This document shows, piece by piece, positions 40,543-40,940 of a stretch of DNA of 40,940 nt. The position numbers and the translations under genes were made by a program. The stretch is from an uncultured Prevotellaceae bacterium (lineage in GTDB: Bacteria; Bacteroidota; Bacteroidia; Bacteroidales; Bacteroidaceae), in assembly GCA_902774925.1 (NCBI GenBank), contig CACYKE010000020.1:1-40940 (forward strand), read 5' to 3'. Position 1 is the first letter of the stretch, and each line of letters opens with the position of its first letter. Below the pieces are notes generated by a model, which ran no database searches, had not been told where the DNA came from, and saw only the letters and a list, made by a program, of their open reading frames with translations.

Positions 40543-40662
40543 CGATTTTTTAAATTAGTTGACTTTCAGTCGACTGATGTCGACTCGGCATTGCAACGCC
40601 ACACTTTTCACCTTTAGGTAAAAGAATGCTCGAGCAAGCTCGGCATTGCGCTCACTGCTCCA
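40543..40662. other. Intergenic region with short direct and inverted repeats
   Basis: CTCGGCATTGC occurs twice (40584-40594 and 40639-40649). GTCGAC occurs twice (40570-40575, 40579-40584). CTTTTCACCT and AGGTAAAAG form a small hairpin around 40604-40624, and TGCTCGAGCA (40628-40637) is a palindrome. No gene is supported. Confidence 0.5.
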
Positions 40663-40940
40663 TCAGTTCACATCGCCTGGGTCGCCGCCGTCGCCTCCAT
40701 TGTCATCACCTCCGGTGTTGCCACCACCAGTGTTGCCGCCGTTGCCGGGCGTTACGGTGCCCGTGTTGCCATTGTTGCCGGAACCTCCAGTATTTCCAGA
40801 TTGTCCGGAATTTCCGCCGTTCGTGGTTCCGTTACTTGGGGTTTCGCCCTTGGCTGCGGCAATCTCAGCCTTGGTCTTGTCCGTGAAGCTGAACTTCACG
40901 TCCTTCTTCAACTCCTCACGAGTGAAGTCACCTGTCGACT
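40663..40940 (-). CDS. C-terminal fragment of a low-complexity protein, possibly HU-like
   Basis: The frame is open from the window edge (STGDFTREELKKDVKFSF) to a stop at 40663, so the 5' part of the gene lies outside. After DKTKAEIAAAKGE the protein is a run of Gly, Asn, Thr and Asp (NGGNSGQSGNTGG type, ending GGDGGDPGDVN). Bacteroidales HU-like DNA-binding proteins of accessory regions can end in such tails, and the preceding 'VKFSFTDKTKAEI' piece loosely fits them. This is a guess, and another exported or phage-type protein is possible. Confidence 0.55.
   Translation of the reverse strand, partial: STGDFTREELKKDVKFSFTDKTKAEIAAAKGETPSNGTTNGGNSGQSGNTGGSGNNGNTGTVTPGNGGNTGGGNTGGDDNGGDGGDPGDVN

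Overview
The window looks like the chromosome of a Prevotella-type member of the Bacteroidales. Three things point that way. At least ten promoters fit the Bacteroidetes pattern TTTG - 19 to 21 bp - TAnnTTTG. Family-restricted proteins are present (DUF4248, VapE/DUF3874, DUF3244, DUF4421, a DUF5112/DUF5113-type hybrid kinase, DUF6443-type RHS). Several secreted proteins end in the 'GIYI.NGKK.V' type of tail seen on Prevotella exported proteins. No species can be named from the sequence alone.

Layout. (1) 1-3.8 kb is an accessory, phage-like patch: DUF4248, a VapE primase/helicase-like ATPase, a HicAB toxin-antitoxin pair, and an unknown gene behind a strong promoter and a long structured leader. 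(2) 3.8-12 kb is one minus-strand operon read from a near-consensus promoter at 11980-12011. It encodes a secreted protein with a sorting-domain-like C-terminus, an 1115-residue SpvB/TcB-like protein, an RHS protein whose AT-rich C-terminus is a lipase-like serine hydrolase, and a small membrane protein overlapping its end that is a good immunity candidate. This is the most interesting system in the window. (3) 12-18 kb holds an exported leucine-rich-repeat protein, a C10 cysteine protease with a DUF3244 partner, a TPR/HTH membrane regulator and an AAA ATPase whose promoter lies in a large palindrome, followed by two small gene relics. (4) 18-20 kb holds galE and two identical tRNA-Asp genes.

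(5) 19.5-25.2 kb is a six-gene minus-strand operon: DASS transporter, ABC-F ATPase, recR, small membrane protein, family-2 glycosyltransferase, GNAT acetyltransferase. (6) 25.3-31.6 kb is a second minus-strand run. It starts with ketodeoxygluconate kinase (kdgK), a 45-residue DUF4177-like protein and KDPG aldolase, and continues with overlapping reading into a double sensor kinase, its response regulator and a membrane protein. (7) Divergently, 31.7-35.1 kb carries a RelA/SpoT homologue with a DUF4421 outer-membrane protein, then transketolase. (8) 37.2-40.5 kb is a compact clpS-clpA-aat operon, which places the N-end-rule adaptor, unfoldase and the leucyl/phenylalanyl-tRNA-protein transferase in one transcript. 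The window ends inside the C-terminus of a low-complexity, possibly HU-like protein.

A second theme cuts across the genes. Short tandem repeats of period 7 and period 9 sit at gene junctions and in surface loops or linkers inside genes (ABC-F, sensor kinase, ClpA). The most striking is an array of 7-bp units at the join between the two halves of the sensor kinase, where gain or loss of one unit would shift the frame. A 22-bp sequence that combines a terminator-like hairpin with the -33 element of the next promoter occurs twice, 15 kb apart.
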